DNA of 64,000 bases from Rhodobacteraceae bacterium DSL-40 (GTDB taxonomy: Bacteria; Pseudomonadota; Alphaproteobacteria; Rhodobacterales; Rhodobacteraceae), in assembly GCA_003258405.1 (NCBI GenBank), contig QKPN01000015.1, forward strand, positions 33,812-97,811, given 5' to 3'. The notes beneath the pieces were generated by a model, which was not told the origin of the DNA, did no database searches, and worked only from the letters and a program-made list of their open reading frames with translations. The position numbers and the translations under genes were made by a program. This document shows positions 17,188 to 25,563 of the stretch, one piece after another (within the stretch, counting starts at the first letter, position 1; each line of letters begins with the position of its first letter).

Positions 17188-17655
17188 TCAGGTCCCCGGC
17201 TGCGGATTGACCCCGGCGCCGGGGCGGTAGAGGCCCTGTTCCTTCAGCGCGTCGGCCACTTCCTTCGGCATGTAGCTTTCGTCATGCTTGGCGAGCACTT
17301 CAGAGGCGACGAAGACGCCGTCCTCCATCCGGCCGGTGGCGACCACCCCCTGCCCTTCGCGGAAGAGATCGGGGAGGATGCCGGCAAAGACCACCTCCGC
17401 CGTCGCGCCGCCGTCCGTCACCGTGAAGCGCACCTCGTGGCCGGAACCGCGTTCGAGCGAACCGTCCTCGACAAGCCCGCCGATGCGGAACCGTTCGCCC
17501 TCGCGCGGCGGATGTTCGGCAAGCTGGCTCGGGCTGCGGAAGAACTCGATTCCGTCGCGCATGCCGTAGCCGATCAGCCCCGTGGCCAGCACGAGCATCA
17601 CCGCACCGATCGCGATGAGCTGGATGCGACGTCTCTTCTTCACTCCCATCGCCAC
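17188..17655 (-). CDS. ccmE: Periplasmic haem chaperone CcmE
   Basis: 155 residues: basic cytoplasmic start KKRRR, one membrane anchor (residues 11-30), then an OB-fold periplasmic domain. The haem-attachment motif LAKHDESYMP places the covalent haem ligand at His124 and the axial Tyr at Tyr128. It ferries haem from CcmC to CcmF. A GTG start at 17655 is chosen because the GGGGGAG ribosome site is spaced well for it; an ATG two codons later is the alternative. Confidence 0.96.
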   Translation of the reverse strand: MAMGVKKRRRIQLIAIGAVMLVLATGLIGYGMRDGIEFFRSPSQLAEHPPREGERFRIGGLVEDGSLERGSGHEVRFTVTDGGATAEVVFAGILPDLFREGQGVVATGRMEDGVFVASEVLAKHDESYMPKEVADALKEQGLYRPGAGVNPQPGT

Positions 17656-17680
17656 GGTCGGTCTCCCCCGGTCTTGCCCT

Positions 17681-18529
17681 CTAGCCGGTGAAGTGCCTTC
17701 GTGCAGGCGTCTGCAACCGGTTGAGCGCGGCGTTGAACTCTGCGCCGAATATAATCACCAGCCCGGTGATGTAGAAGAACATCAGCGTGATGATGACCCC
17801 CGCAAGCGTTCCATACGTCACCGTATAGCTCGGCGCAAATGAGAGATAAGTCGAAAACCCGGTCGCCGCGATGATCCAGAGCAAGGCCGTCAGCAGGACG
17901 CCGGGCCAGACGCGCGTCATCGGCTCCATCCGCCGCCCCGGCAGGTAGCGGTGCATCCCGAAGGTGAAGAACCCGAAGACCAGAAGCCCGAAGCCGGTGC
18001 TGAGCAGGCCGGTCGCCGAGGGGATCTGGAGATGGGTGAACTGCGCGGTCAGCCGCAGGATCAGCGGCGCGAGCAGGATGGTGAGCCCGAGAAGCGCCGC
18101 GACGATCGCCCCCACGAAGACAACGACGATCGCGCGCAGGCGGTTGACCAGAAACGAATCGGGCTCGACCGCATAGGCGCGGTCGAAGGCGAGCCGGAGC
18201 GCCTCGACCGCATTCGAGGCGACATAGATCGCAAAGACGGCCGAAAGCGTCAGCAGCCCGCTGCTCCGCCCCGAGAGCACCTCCGTCACCACCGGCTCGA
18301 GGGTGCGGGCGACATGGGCCGGCGCGATCTCGAAGAGCGCATCCACGATCTCGCCCGTCCGCTCCTGGCCCACGAGCACCCCGATGAGCGTGGTGGCGAA
18401 GATCAGGAACGGAAAGATCGAGAGCAGCCCGGAAAACGCGACATAGCCCGCCATCGCCGAGCCGTCGTTGCGGTTGAAGCGCGTGATCGCGTCCCAGAGG
18501 ATGACAAAGAAGTGCTTGGTCCGCCTCAC
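17681..18529 (-). CDS. YihY/UPF0761 (BrkB-like) inner-membrane protein
   Basis: 282 residues with six predicted membrane helices. Family marks are [20 protein letters not shown] near the N-terminus and [20 protein letters not shown] then [20 protein letters not shown] near the C-terminus. Molecular function of the family is unsettled. The GTG at 18529 overlaps the argC stop (GTGA), which decides the start; a longer frame upstream is only the argC shadow. Co-transcription with argC is likely. Confidence 0.88.
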   Translation of the reverse strand: MRRTKHFFVILWDAITRFNRNDGSAMAGYVAFSGLLSIFPFLIFATTLIGVLVGQERTGEIVDALFEIAPAHVARTLEPVVTEVLSGRSSGLLTLSAVFAIYVASNAVEALRLAFDRAYAVEPDSFLVNRLRAIVVVFVGAIVAALLGLTILLAPLILRLTAQFTHLQIPSATGLLSTGFGLLVFGFFTFGMHRYLPGRRMEPMTRVWPGVLLTALLWIIAATGFSTYLSFAPSYTVTYGTLAGVIITLMFFYITGLVIIFGAEFNAALNRLQTPARRHFTG

Positions 18530-19557
18530 GGAAACAACGGCGCTGCCAGCAGCCCCATGGTCTCGGGCAGGCCGAGCATGAGGTTGGCGTTCTGGATCGC
18601 CTGCCCCGAGGAGCCCTTCACCAGGTTGTCGAGCGCGGAAAACACCATGCACCAGCCCGGCCTGCGGTCGGCGATCACGCCCACATGGACGAAGTTGGAG
18701 CCGCGCACATGCTGGGTCGCCGGCGCCTCGCCGATCGGAAGCACATGGATGAACGGCTCTTCGTCATAGGCCTCCCAGAGCGCGGCATGCACCTCGCCCA
18801 CCTCGCCCCGGACATAGATGGTCGCGAGAATGCCGCGGTTCTGCGGCAGGAGATGCGGCACGAAGGTCACCGCCACCTCGCGCCCCGCCGCCTTCGAGAA
18901 TTCCTGATCGAATTCCGCCAGATGCCGGTGCTTGGCGACGTTATAGGCCCGGAACCCCTCGGAAACCTCGGAATGCAGCATCCCTTCCTTGGGCGAGCGC
19001 CCCGCGCCGGAAACCCCGGTCGCGAGGTTGATGATGATGGTCTCGGGATCGATCACACCCGCTTTCAGGAGCGGCATGAGCCCGTACATCCCCGTCGCCG
19101 CATTGCAGCCGGTGCCCGCACAGAGCCGGGTGGCCCGGATCTCCTCGCGGTAGAACTCGGTCAGCCCGTAGACCGCCTCCTCCTGGATATCGAGGGCAAG
19201 ATGCTCGTGCCCGTACCATTTCGCGTAGACCGCCGGATCGCGCAGCCGGAAATCGGCCGAGAGGTCGACGACCTTCAGCGCGCGCGGCAGCTTCGAGATC
19301 ACCTCCTGGCTCGTGGCGTGCGGCAGCGCGCAGAAGGCGAGATCGATGCAGCCGAAATCCACCTCGTCGATGGTGACGAGCCGGGGCAGGTCGAGATGCC
19401 GGAGATGCGGAAACACCTCGCCCATCGTCTGCCCGGCCTTGCGGTCGGCACTCAGGGCGCGGATGCGCAATCCCGGATGGGTCGCGATGAGTCGGACGAG
19501 CTCGGAGCCCGTGTAGCCGCTCGCCCCCAGAACCGCGATCTCGTAAACCCTGTCCAT
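18526..19557 (-). CDS. argC: N-acetyl-gamma-glutamyl-phosphate reductase
   Basis: 343 residues. NADPH-dependent reduction of N-acetylglutamyl phosphate to the semialdehyde, third step of arginine synthesis. The Rossmann start [19 protein letters not shown] and the active-site cysteine in [13 protein letters not shown] (Cys151) are visible; the C-terminal helix region with [19 protein letters not shown] is typical. ATG at 19557 has GAGGG at correct spacing; an ATG at 19575 has its SD too close. Confidence 0.95.
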   Translation of the reverse strand: MDRVYEIAVLGASGYTGSELVRLIATHPGLRIRALSADRKAGQTMGEVFPHLRHLDLPRLVTIDEVDFGCIDLAFCALPHATSQEVISKLPRALKVVDLSADFRLRDPAVYAKWYGHEHLALDIQEEAVYGLTEFYREEIRATRLCAGTGCNAATGMYGLMPLLKAGVIDPETIIINLATGVSGAGRSPKEGMLHSEVSEGFRAYNVAKHRHLAEFDQEFSKAAGREVAVTFVPHLLPQNRGILATIYVRGEVGEVHAALWEAYDEEPFIHVLPIGEAPATQHVRGSNFVHVGVIADRRPGWCMVFSALDNLVKGSSGQAIQNANLMLGLPETMGLLAAPLFP

Positions 19558-19632
19558 GTCATAACCCTCGTGCATGCTCCCCTGACGATCTAGAACATGG
19601 GGCGGCGGCATTCAATCGCCGCGCGCCCGGGC

Positions 19633-20511
19633 TCATGCAGCCCGCGCTCCCGCCGGCAGGGCCACCGGGCGCGCGGCCAGCCCGCTCAGCCGGACGCTCC
19701 CGAGCACCACCGCCGCACCGAGGAGCTGCACCGGGGCAAGCGCCTCGCCCAGCACCGCCCAGCCGAGCAGCACCGCGGTGAGCGGGCTGAGGAACCCGAG
19801 CCCGGTAACGCCCGCGGGCCCGAGCCGCGCGATGCCCCGGAACCACAGGAAATAGGTGAGCGCGGCGCCGAAGAGCCCCAGCCAGATGAAACCCGCGACA
19901 TTCACCGCCGTGAGCGGCGGCAGGGCCGGCTCGAAGAGGAGTGCGGCCGGCAGCAGCAGCAGGCCCCCGGCGGTGAGCTGCCAGGCGGTAAAGGTGAGCG
20001 CCGGCACCGGCGGATGCCACTTGCGCGTGAGCACGACGCCCGCAGCCATCGAGAGCGCCCCGAGCAGGGCCGCCGCGGCCCCGAGCCCGTCGAGCCGCGC
20101 CCCCGGCCCGAGCAGCAGCAGCGCGACACCGCCAAGCCCCGCGACCGCGGCCAGAAGCCCCAGCGGCCGGATCGGCGTTTCCAGCAGCAGCCGCGCCAGC
20201 AGCAGCACGAGAAGCGGCTGCACCGCCCCGAGCGTCGCCGCGAGGCCCCCCGGCAACCGGTAGGCCGACACGAAAAGCGCGGCCCAGAAGATCGCGAAAT
20301 TGAGCGCGCCGAGCACCGCGAGCTTCCCGAGCCAGCGCCGCGGCGGCAGCGTCCGGGTGATGGCGAGCAGGAGCAGCCCCGCGGGCAGCGCGCGCAGCAC
20401 CGCATCGGTCAGCGGATACCCCGGCGGCAGCATCTGCGAGGTGACGATATAGGTGCTGCCCCAGATGACCGGGGCGACGGCGGCAAGCAAGGTGTCGAGC
20501 GGCCGGGACAT
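19633..20511 (-). CDS. EamA/DMT-family transporter
   Basis: 292 residues, ten predicted membrane helices in two EamA repeats: the first starts VAPVIWGSTYIVTSQMLPPG, the second near residue 150 (AAGVVLTRKWHPP). Drug/metabolite transporters of this family export amino acids or other small solutes. ATG at 20511 with AAGGAGA site. It is divergent from a MarR-type regulator, and the 79-bp gap holds two identical palindromes, so it is probably repressed by that regulator. Confidence 0.9.
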   Translation of the reverse strand: MSRPLDTLLAAVAPVIWGSTYIVTSQMLPPGYPLTDAVLRALPAGLLLLAITRTLPPRRWLGKLAVLGALNFAIFWAALFVSAYRLPGGLAATLGAVQPLLVLLLARLLLETPIRPLGLLAAVAGLGGVALLLLGPGARLDGLGAAAALLGALSMAAGVVLTRKWHPPVPALTFTAWQLTAGGLLLLPAALLFEPALPPLTAVNVAGFIWLGLFGAALTYFLWFRGIARLGPAGVTGLGFLSPLTAVLLGWAVLGEALAPVQLLGAAVVLGSVRLSGLAARPVALPAGARAA

Positions 20512-20524
20512 GGCAGATCTCCTT

Positions 20525-20565
20525 TATCTTGACGTCAAGATATATCCAGATACCTTGACGTCAAG
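20525..20565. promoter_or_regulatory. Twin palindromic operator between EamA gene and marR
   Basis: Two copies of CTTGACGTCAAG, a perfect palindrome. The first (20525-20542) extends to TATCTTGACGTCAAGATA, 18 bp; the second (20554-20565) is 12 bp. Centres are 26 bp apart, about two and a half helical turns. Placed between divergent EamA and MarR genes, they are most simply sites for MarR dimers controlling both promoters. Confidence 0.8.
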
Positions 20566-20590
20566 ACAGATTCCGCTAGAACGTCGCGGC

Positions 20591-21115
20591 ATGGATCAGG
20601 TTGACCGCATTCTCGCCCAGTGGCGCCGTGAACGCCCCGATCTCGAGGTGCAGCCCATGGGCCTTCTCGGGCGGCTCAAGCGCCTGCACGACCGGCTCTC
20701 GGCCGGGACAGGCCGCGTTTTCGCCGCCCACGGCCTGACCCCGGCAAGCTTCGACGTGCTGGCGACACTCCGGCGCGCGGGTCCGCCCCACGCGCTCACC
20801 CCCTCGGAGCTGATCGGCTGGACCATGGTCACCTCGGGCACGATGACCAACCGCCTCGACCGGCTCGCCGCCGACGGCCTCGTCGAGCGCCGCCCGAACC
20901 CCGAGGATGGCCGCGGCGCGCTGATCGTTCTGACCGAGAAGGGATTTTCGCTTGTCGACGCGGTGGTGACCGAGCACGTCGCAAACCAGCATGCGCTCGT
21001 CGCCGGGCTCACCCCCGACGAGCGCGCCGCCCTCGACAGCCTGCTCAGGACCTGGCTCGCCGCCCTCGAAGCGCCCGCAGACCGTCCCGCCGCCAGCACC
21101 GACAAGCCCTCGTAG
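20591..21115 (+). CDS. MarR-family transcriptional regulator
   Basis: 174 residues. A helical N-terminus is followed by a winged helix-turn-helix: FDVLATLRRAGPPHALTPSEL, then MVTSGTMTNRLDRLAADGLV (recognition helix) and the wing ERRPNPEDGRGALIVLTEKG. MarR proteins usually repress a neighbouring transporter until a ligand binds. No clear ribosome site precedes ATG 20591. The last codons and the stop lie inside a fragment homologous to the end of the serine hydrolase gene downstream (see 21103-21207), so the C-terminus here may not be ancestral. Confidence 0.9.
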   Translation: MDQVDRILAQWRRERPDLEVQPMGLLGRLKRLHDRLSAGTGRVFAAHGLTPASFDVLATLRRAGPPHALTPSELIGWTMVTSGTMTNRLDRLAADGLVERRPNPEDGRGALIVLTEKGFSLVDAVVTEHVANQHALVAGLTPDERAALDSLLRTWLAALEAPADRPAASTDKPS

Positions 21116-21207
21116 CTCGCATCCCGCACATCGGTCCCGACGCGCCCCTCCATGCCCTCGAAGGCCGTGTTGCTCAGCGCCACCACCGTCAGCCGCTCCG
21201 CTGCAGC
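21103..21207 (-). pseudogene. Remnant of the 3' end of a class C beta-lactamase-like gene
   Basis: Read on the minus strand this encodes AERLTVVALSNTAFEGMEGR and the following residues, almost the same as the C-terminus of the intact serine hydrolase at 22610-23773 (AERLTVVALTNTAFEGMEGR). At DNA level 21103-21198 matches 22628-22723 in the same orientation with about six mismatches in 96 bp by eye. There is no start and no stop of its own. It overlaps the marR stop codon. It looks like one half of a direct duplication made when the intervening DNA was inserted. Confidence 0.85.
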
Positions 21208-21395
21208 CACTCCTGCACGACGACGATATCAACCAAAAGATGAGAATTATTGCACAGAAAATAATCACTTGAGTGATACTTACTTCCATATGAATACTAT
21301 ATCGGCCCACAGATAAGTATTGTTTTACCCGATAACAGAATCGGTTTTCCGTATATTTTCAGATTATGGATGTGGGTTTTTTAGGGGGAAAACTC
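21208..21395. other. AT-rich intergenic segment
   Basis: Markedly richer in A+T than anything else nearby, with runs such as ATGAGAATTATTGCACAG and TAAGTATTGTTTTACC. No ORF of substance. It presumably carries the promoter of the gene at 21396, which has a strong AGGGGG site. The base composition supports foreign origin. Confidence 0.6.
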
Positions 21396-22550
21396 ATGTC
21401 CGCACAACAGACGGTATGGACGGCCAATACACAGGTCGGCTCATTCGGCGCGAGCTACACCATCACCTTCGACTACTGTCAGGATTTCACCGGAGACGGC
21501 CTCGAGGACGTCAAGGTCACGATCCAGCTCGCCCCGGGGGCCACGGCGCCAGGCGACATCGAGGGGCTCGGATTCGACCTCAACGGCGATGTCGACGACC
21601 TCTTCGTCAATGGCTCGATGAAGATCGGGCAGGTCACCACGAACGCCTCCTACACCGGCCCGCTGGTCATCGACGTGGCCGAGCAGAACGCCGATGCGGA
21701 TTTCAACGTCCAGCCAGCAACGCAGACCACGACGCCCTTCGACGTCACGTTTTCGGCCGACAGCGGCGATAGCACCGGCAATCTGACGGCGATCAGTTTC
21801 GTCATCAGCGATGACCTGAACGACATCAACGCAAAGGCGCTGCTCGACAACACCGACTGGTTCCTGCGCGGGCAGGCCCATGATGCCGGCGACAGCTCGA
21901 AAACCACCGGCACCGCCCCGGAACTCAACGAGTGCGACGACGACGAGCACCACACCGATCCGGGCACCGGCCTCACGCCGGGCTACTGGAAGAACCATGT
22001 CGATGTCGCCAACGCCGTCCTCGGGCAGGACATCTCGACCACCGAATACGACGACTTCTTCGGCATCCAGGCGACCCTCACCCAGGGGTCCGGCAGGACC
22101 GCCACGGTGATAGTCGACGCCACCCTGCTCCAGGCCCTCGGCACCGGCGGCGGTGGCCAGATGGCGCTTGCGCGCGCGGCCACCGCGGCGGTCCTCAACG
22201 CCACGGCCGACGAAGACCACGACATCGGCAACTTCAGCTATGCCGACGCCGACACGATGAAGGACGCGATTGCCCGAAAGACCGGGATCGATCCGACCGA
22301 CGGCATCGACGACGCCGCGGACCAGGCGCTGATCGACCAGCAATATGACCAGTGCTTCGCCTTCCTCAGCGGCGTCGACGACAACCACGACGGCGTGCTG
22401 CAGTCAGCCGAGGTCATCGGTGCGGTGCAGACGGCGTATTCGGGCGGCAGCTACGACACCGCTTTCGGTTCCGAACTGGCGGATTGCCTCGATGTGATGA
22501 ACAATCAGGAAGGCCTCGGCACGAGCGATTTCTTCGACCTGCTGATCTGA
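21396..22550 (+). CDS. Putative secreted protein with TPGYWKNH motif and EF-hand-like end
   Basis: 384 residues, acidic, with no N-terminal signal peptide. Residues 1-180 form a beta-rich domain with many Asp/Asn and Gly-Asp pairs. Near residue 199, GLTPGYWKNHVDVANAVLG carries the TPGYWKNH motif seen in assorted surface or extracellular proteins. An EF-hand-like loop DDNHDGVLQSAEV sits near residue 332, and the end reads SDFFDLLI, Asp plus hydrophobics, like a type I secretion signal. Function unknown; calcium-binding export through a T1SS is an inference. It is bracketed by direct repeats of the neighbouring hydrolase gene and has an AT-rich leader, so horizontal gain is likely. Confidence 0.75.
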   Translation: MSAQQTVWTANTQVGSFGASYTITFDYCQDFTGDGLEDVKVTIQLAPGATAPGDIEGLGFDLNGDVDDLFVNGSMKIGQVTTNASYTGPLVIDVAEQNADADFNVQPATQTTTPFDVTFSADSGDSTGNLTAISFVISDDLNDINAKALLDNTDWFLRGQAHDAGDSSKTTGTAPELNECDDDEHHTDPGTGLTPGYWKNHVDVANAVLGQDISTTEYDDFFGIQATLTQGSGRTATVIVDATLLQALGTGGGGQMALARAATAAVLNATADEDHDIGNFSYADADTMKDAIARKTGIDPTDGIDDAADQALIDQQYDQCFAFLSGVDDNHDGVLQSAEVIGAVQTAYSGGSYDTAFGSELADCLDVMNNQEGLGTSDFFDLLI

Positions 22551-22609
22551 CCCCCGGGGGCGCCCCGGCAATACCCTGCGCGGAGTGGCGGGAGGGGGCG
22601 GCGCAGCCC

Positions 22610-23773
22610 TCAGCCCGCCAGAGCTGGCAAGCCCTCGTAGATCGCATCCCGCACATCGGTCACGAAGCGGCCCTCCATGCCCTCGAAGGCGGTGTTGGTC
22701 AGCGCCACCACCGTCAGCCGCTCGGCCGGATCGATGAACCAGCGATGGCCATAGACCCCGCCCCAGGAGATCGTGCCGGGCGATTGCGGCGTCTCCGCCG
22801 CCACCGGATCGAGCAGCACCGCCCAGCCGTAGCCGAATCCCATCCCCGGCCCGAGGGTCCTCGCATCGGGCCGCACATGGTTCTCCATCATCAGCGCGAC
22901 CGTCTCGGGCCGCAGGATCTCTCCGCCCCCGCTGCGGATCGTCTCGAGAAAGCGCAGGATCTCGGGCGCGGTGCCGGCCATGCCCGCGCCCCCCGACGGA
23001 TAGGAGGCCGGATCGAGGATACGCGAGGGCGCAAACCGCACCTCCCCGCTCCAGAGTTCGACCGCCTCGGGATCGCCCATCGGCCGCGGCTCCGGTGCCG
23101 CCCCCATGTAGGCGACCGCAAGCCGCGCCGGATCCGTCACGCGAAAGGCGGTGTCCCGCAGCGCGAGCGGCCCGGTGACGAACCGCTCCACAGCCTCGGC
23201 GAAGCCCATGCCCGATGCCGCCTCGATCACCGCGCCGATCACGTCGATCGCCAGCGAGTAGCGCCATTTCGCGCCCGGCGCGAAGGCGAGCGGCGCCCGG
23301 CCGAGCCGCGCGAGGTTCTCGGCCATCGAGAGCCCCGGCTGATCGAGCCCGTCCGAGATCCCGAGCGCCTCGTAGCTCCCGCCGCGCTTCAGGAAGCGGT
23401 AGCCGAGCCCCGAGCTGTGGGTCAGAAGCTGCGCGATGGTGATGACCGGCTCGCGCCCGTTGCGCATCCGTGGCCGGAATTCCGGCAGGAACCGCGTCAC
23501 CGGATCGGAAAGCGCCACCGCTCCGCGCTCGACCAGCGCCATCAGCGTTGCCGTGGTGATCGGCTTCGTCACCGAGGCGAGCCGGAAGATCGTATCCTCT
23601 GCCACCGCGCGCCCCGCCGCCCGGTCGGCAAACCCTGCCGCGCGGGCATAGACCAGCGCCCCGTCCCGCGCCACGAGCACGACCGTCCCGACGAGGCGCC
23701 GCTCGGCGAGCGCGAGATCGATCGCGGCATCGAGCCCGGGCCCGAATGCCGTTTCCTCCTCGGGATCTCTCAC
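22610..23773 (-). CDS. Serine hydrolase, class C beta-lactamase/esterase family
   Basis: 387 residues. The nucleophile motif is ASVTK (Ser67, Lys70), the SxxK signature of class C beta-lactamases, DD-peptidases and EstB-type esterases. The tyrosine motif appears as WRYSLAID and the third region as DPAERLTVVALTNTAF. No signal peptide, so a cytoplasmic esterase/hydrolase is more likely than a true beta-lactamase. ATG at 23773 overlaps the murI stop. Its last ~95 bp are duplicated at 21103-21198. Confidence 0.9.
   Translation of the reverse strand: MRDPEEETAFGPGLDAAIDLALAERRLVGTVVLVARDGALVYARAAGFADRAAGRAVAEDTIFRLASVTKPITTATLMALVERGAVALSDPVTRFLPEFRPRMRNGREPVITIAQLLTHSSGLGYRFLKRGGSYEALGISDGLDQPGLSMAENLARLGRAPLAFAPGAKWRYSLAIDVIGAVIEAASGMGFAEAVERFVTGPLALRDTAFRVTDPARLAVAYMGAAPEPRPMGDPEAVELWSGEVRFAPSRILDPASYPSGGAGMAGTAPEILRFLETIRSGGGEILRPETVALMMENHVRPDARTLGPGMGFGYGWAVLLDPVAAETPQSPGTISWGGVYGHRWFIDPAERLTVVALTNTAFEGMEGRFVTDVRDAIYEGLPALAG
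22628..22723. repeat. Direct repeat, intact-gene copy (partner of 21103-21198)
   Basis: 3' part of the serine hydrolase coding sequence; the second copy lies 1,525 bp upstream in the same orientation. The two flank the gene at 21396-22550. Confidence 0.85.
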
Positions 23774-24594
23774 GCCGCCGCCGCGCTCTCGAAGGCGAGC
23801 GCGCGGCCCATGAAGATGCCGGCATGCGCGCCGACCCGCGCCGGATCGCCGGTGGTGAGATAGCGCACCGCGCCGCTCCCGCCTGCGAAGCCCTTGTGGC
23901 GCTTGAGATAATCCCCGAGGCTCGCCGCGATGAGCTCGGGTTGCGAGACAAGCGTCGTCTCCGGCGGCAGCGCGGCGCGGAACGCGGCCTCGACCAGCGG
24001 GTAATGGGTGCAGCCGAGCACCGCGCTCTGCGGCACCGGCAGCCGGGTCCGGAGCGTCGCGACATGCGCCGCCGCCACCTCCCGCGCCCGGCCGAGATCG
24101 CCTGATTCGATCGCCTCGACGAGCCCGGTGCAGGCCTGCGCCTCGACCCGGACGTCCCGCGCCCGGAACCGCAGCTCGCGCGGAAACGCGCCCGAGCCCA
24201 CCGTCGCGGGCGTGGCAAAGAGCGCGACATCGCGCAGCCCGGTATGGGTGGGCGGCGAATTGTCGCCCCAGTCCCGCCGCGTCAGATGCTCGATCACCGG
24301 CACGAACACGCCCAGAACCCGGTGCGCCGCCGGATCGAGCCAGTTCACCTGCAGATCGTGCAGCGCGACGGCCGAGGCCGTGTTGCAGGCGAGAATCACC
24401 AGCCCGCAGCCCTCGTCGAAGAGCCGCTGCACGCCCGCGACCGTGAGATCATAGATCTCCGCCGCCGGGCGCATCCCGTAGGGCGCATGCGCCGTATCGC
24501 CGAGATAGACGAAATCCTGCCCGGGCAGACGGGCGGTGAGCGCGTCGAGGACGGTCAGCCCGCCCAGACCGCTGTCGAAAATGCCGATGGCCAT
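23770..24594 (-). CDS. murI: Glutamate racemase
   Basis: 274 residues. Supplies D-glutamate for peptidoglycan by cofactor-independent racemisation. Start MAIGIFDSGLGGLTVLDAL holds the catalytic Asp-Ser pair; the two active-site cysteines are in ILACNTAS (Cys70) and VLGCTHYPL (Cys195). The ATG at 24594 is set by the family's typical start; the longer frame upstream has no homology. Overlaps the serine hydrolase start by 4 bp. Confidence 0.95.
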   Translation of the reverse strand: MAIGIFDSGLGGLTVLDALTARLPGQDFVYLGDTAHAPYGMRPAAEIYDLTVAGVQRLFDEGCGLVILACNTASAVALHDLQVNWLDPAAHRVLGVFVPVIEHLTRRDWGDNSPPTHTGLRDVALFATPATVGSGAFPRELRFRARDVRVEAQACTGLVEAIESGDLGRAREVAAAHVATLRTRLPVPQSAVLGCTHYPLVEAAFRAALPPETTLVSQPELIAASLGDYLKRHKGFAGGSGAVRYLTTGDPARVGAHAGIFMGRALAFESAAAA

Positions 24595-24742
24595 AGCTGC
24601 TCCGCCTCCGGTCCACGAAAAGGCCCGCCTGCGGGCCAGGGGCTCATGCCCTCTTGACCGCAAAGGATGCCTGAAGGCGGCCCATCGCGCAATTGCCGCC
24701 GTCCGCGCATGAAGATCAGACCGATGTCATGGGGGGAGGTCC

Positions 24743-24817
24743 TGGCACGCCCTAGGGGAATCGAACCCCTCTTTCCAGAATGAAAATCTGGCGTCCTAAC
24801 CGATAGACGAAGGGCGC
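24743..24817 (-). tRNA. tRNA-Glu(UUC), copy 1
   Basis: 75 nt including an encoded CCA. Acceptor GCGCCCT pairs with AGGGCGT (one G-U), anticodon arm CCAGA-TTTTCAT-TCTGG with anticodon TTC, and T-loop GGTTCGATTCC. Minus strand. Confidence 0.97.
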
Positions 24818-24998
24818 GTGGACGGGCGGCTATCTATCGCCAGCCACCGGGCTCCGCAAGAGCGATAATGCAGGCGGGAGAGCGGAAAGATGCATCCCGC
24901 CCGGCCGGAGGCCGCACCAGCCCCCGAGACGCGCGGAGACGCGCATATCCGCAGCGCGAGGCGCCAGAAGATCAGACCGATGTCATGGGGGGAAGTCC

Positions 24999-25073
24999 TG
25001 GCACGCCCTAGGGGAATCGAACCCCTCTTTCCAGAATGAAAATCTGGCGTCCTAACCGATAGACGAAGGGCGC
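24999..25073 (-). tRNA. tRNA-Glu(UUC), copy 2
   Basis: Identical in sequence to copy 1, exactly 256 bp away, encoded CCA included. Confidence 0.97.
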
Positions 25074-25254
25074 GTGGACGGGCGGCTATCTATCGCCAGC
25101 CACCGGGCTCCGCAAGAGCGATAATGCAGGCGGGAGAGCGGAAAGATGCATCCCGCCCGGCCGGAGGCCGCACCAGCCCCCGAGACGCGCGGAGACGCGC
25201 ATATCCGCAGCGCGAGGCGCCAGAAGATCAGACCGATGTCATGGGGGGAAGTCC

Positions 25255-25329
25255 TGGCACGCCCTAGGGGAATCGAACCCCTCTTTCCAGAATGAAAATC
25301 TGGCGTCCTAACCGATAGACGAAGGGCGC
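25255..25329 (-). tRNA. tRNA-Glu(UUC), copy 3
   Basis: Identical to copies 1 and 2. Its 5' flank (above 25338) diverges from the other two, so this is the promoter-proximal and probably original copy. Confidence 0.97.
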
Positions 25330-25563
25330 GTGGACGGGGGTTATCTATCTTCGGCCGCCGGCCGGTTCAAGCGCCTTTTTCACCTTTTTGCGACAAAAGT
25401 GCCGGCCCTTCCGTGCGGACCCCGGGCGCTCCGCCCCCCTTCTGTCAACCCGTCGTGAACCCTGCCCGCGAGATCAGGGAAGACAGGCTGCGGGAGGCCG
25501 GTTAGACTTTCGCGAACAGAACAAACCTGAACGCGGGACCGCTGCCAGCAAGGAGGACAAGAC

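Larger units (their letters stand above)
24711..25338. repeat. 256-bp tandem repeat carrying three tRNA-Glu genes
   Basis: Unit boundaries at 24711, 24967 and 25223: two full 256-bp units plus a partial third ending about 25338. Units one and two differ by one base that I can see (near 24738). Spacers as well as tRNAs are identical, which implies recent amplification or ongoing gene conversion. Confidence 0.92.

Noticed and set aside
20453..20590. Upstream extension of the MarR frame
   Set aside because: It would cross the twin operators and the divergent promoter; MarR homology begins at 20591.
22610..23773. Antibiotic-resistance beta-lactamase
   Set aside because: SxxK is present but there is no signal peptide and the family is dominated by esterases and peptidases; resistance cannot be claimed.
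24711..25338. 256-bp repeats as a CRISPR array
   Set aside because: The unit contains a folded tRNA-Glu and the spacers are identical, so it is a tandem tRNA duplication.
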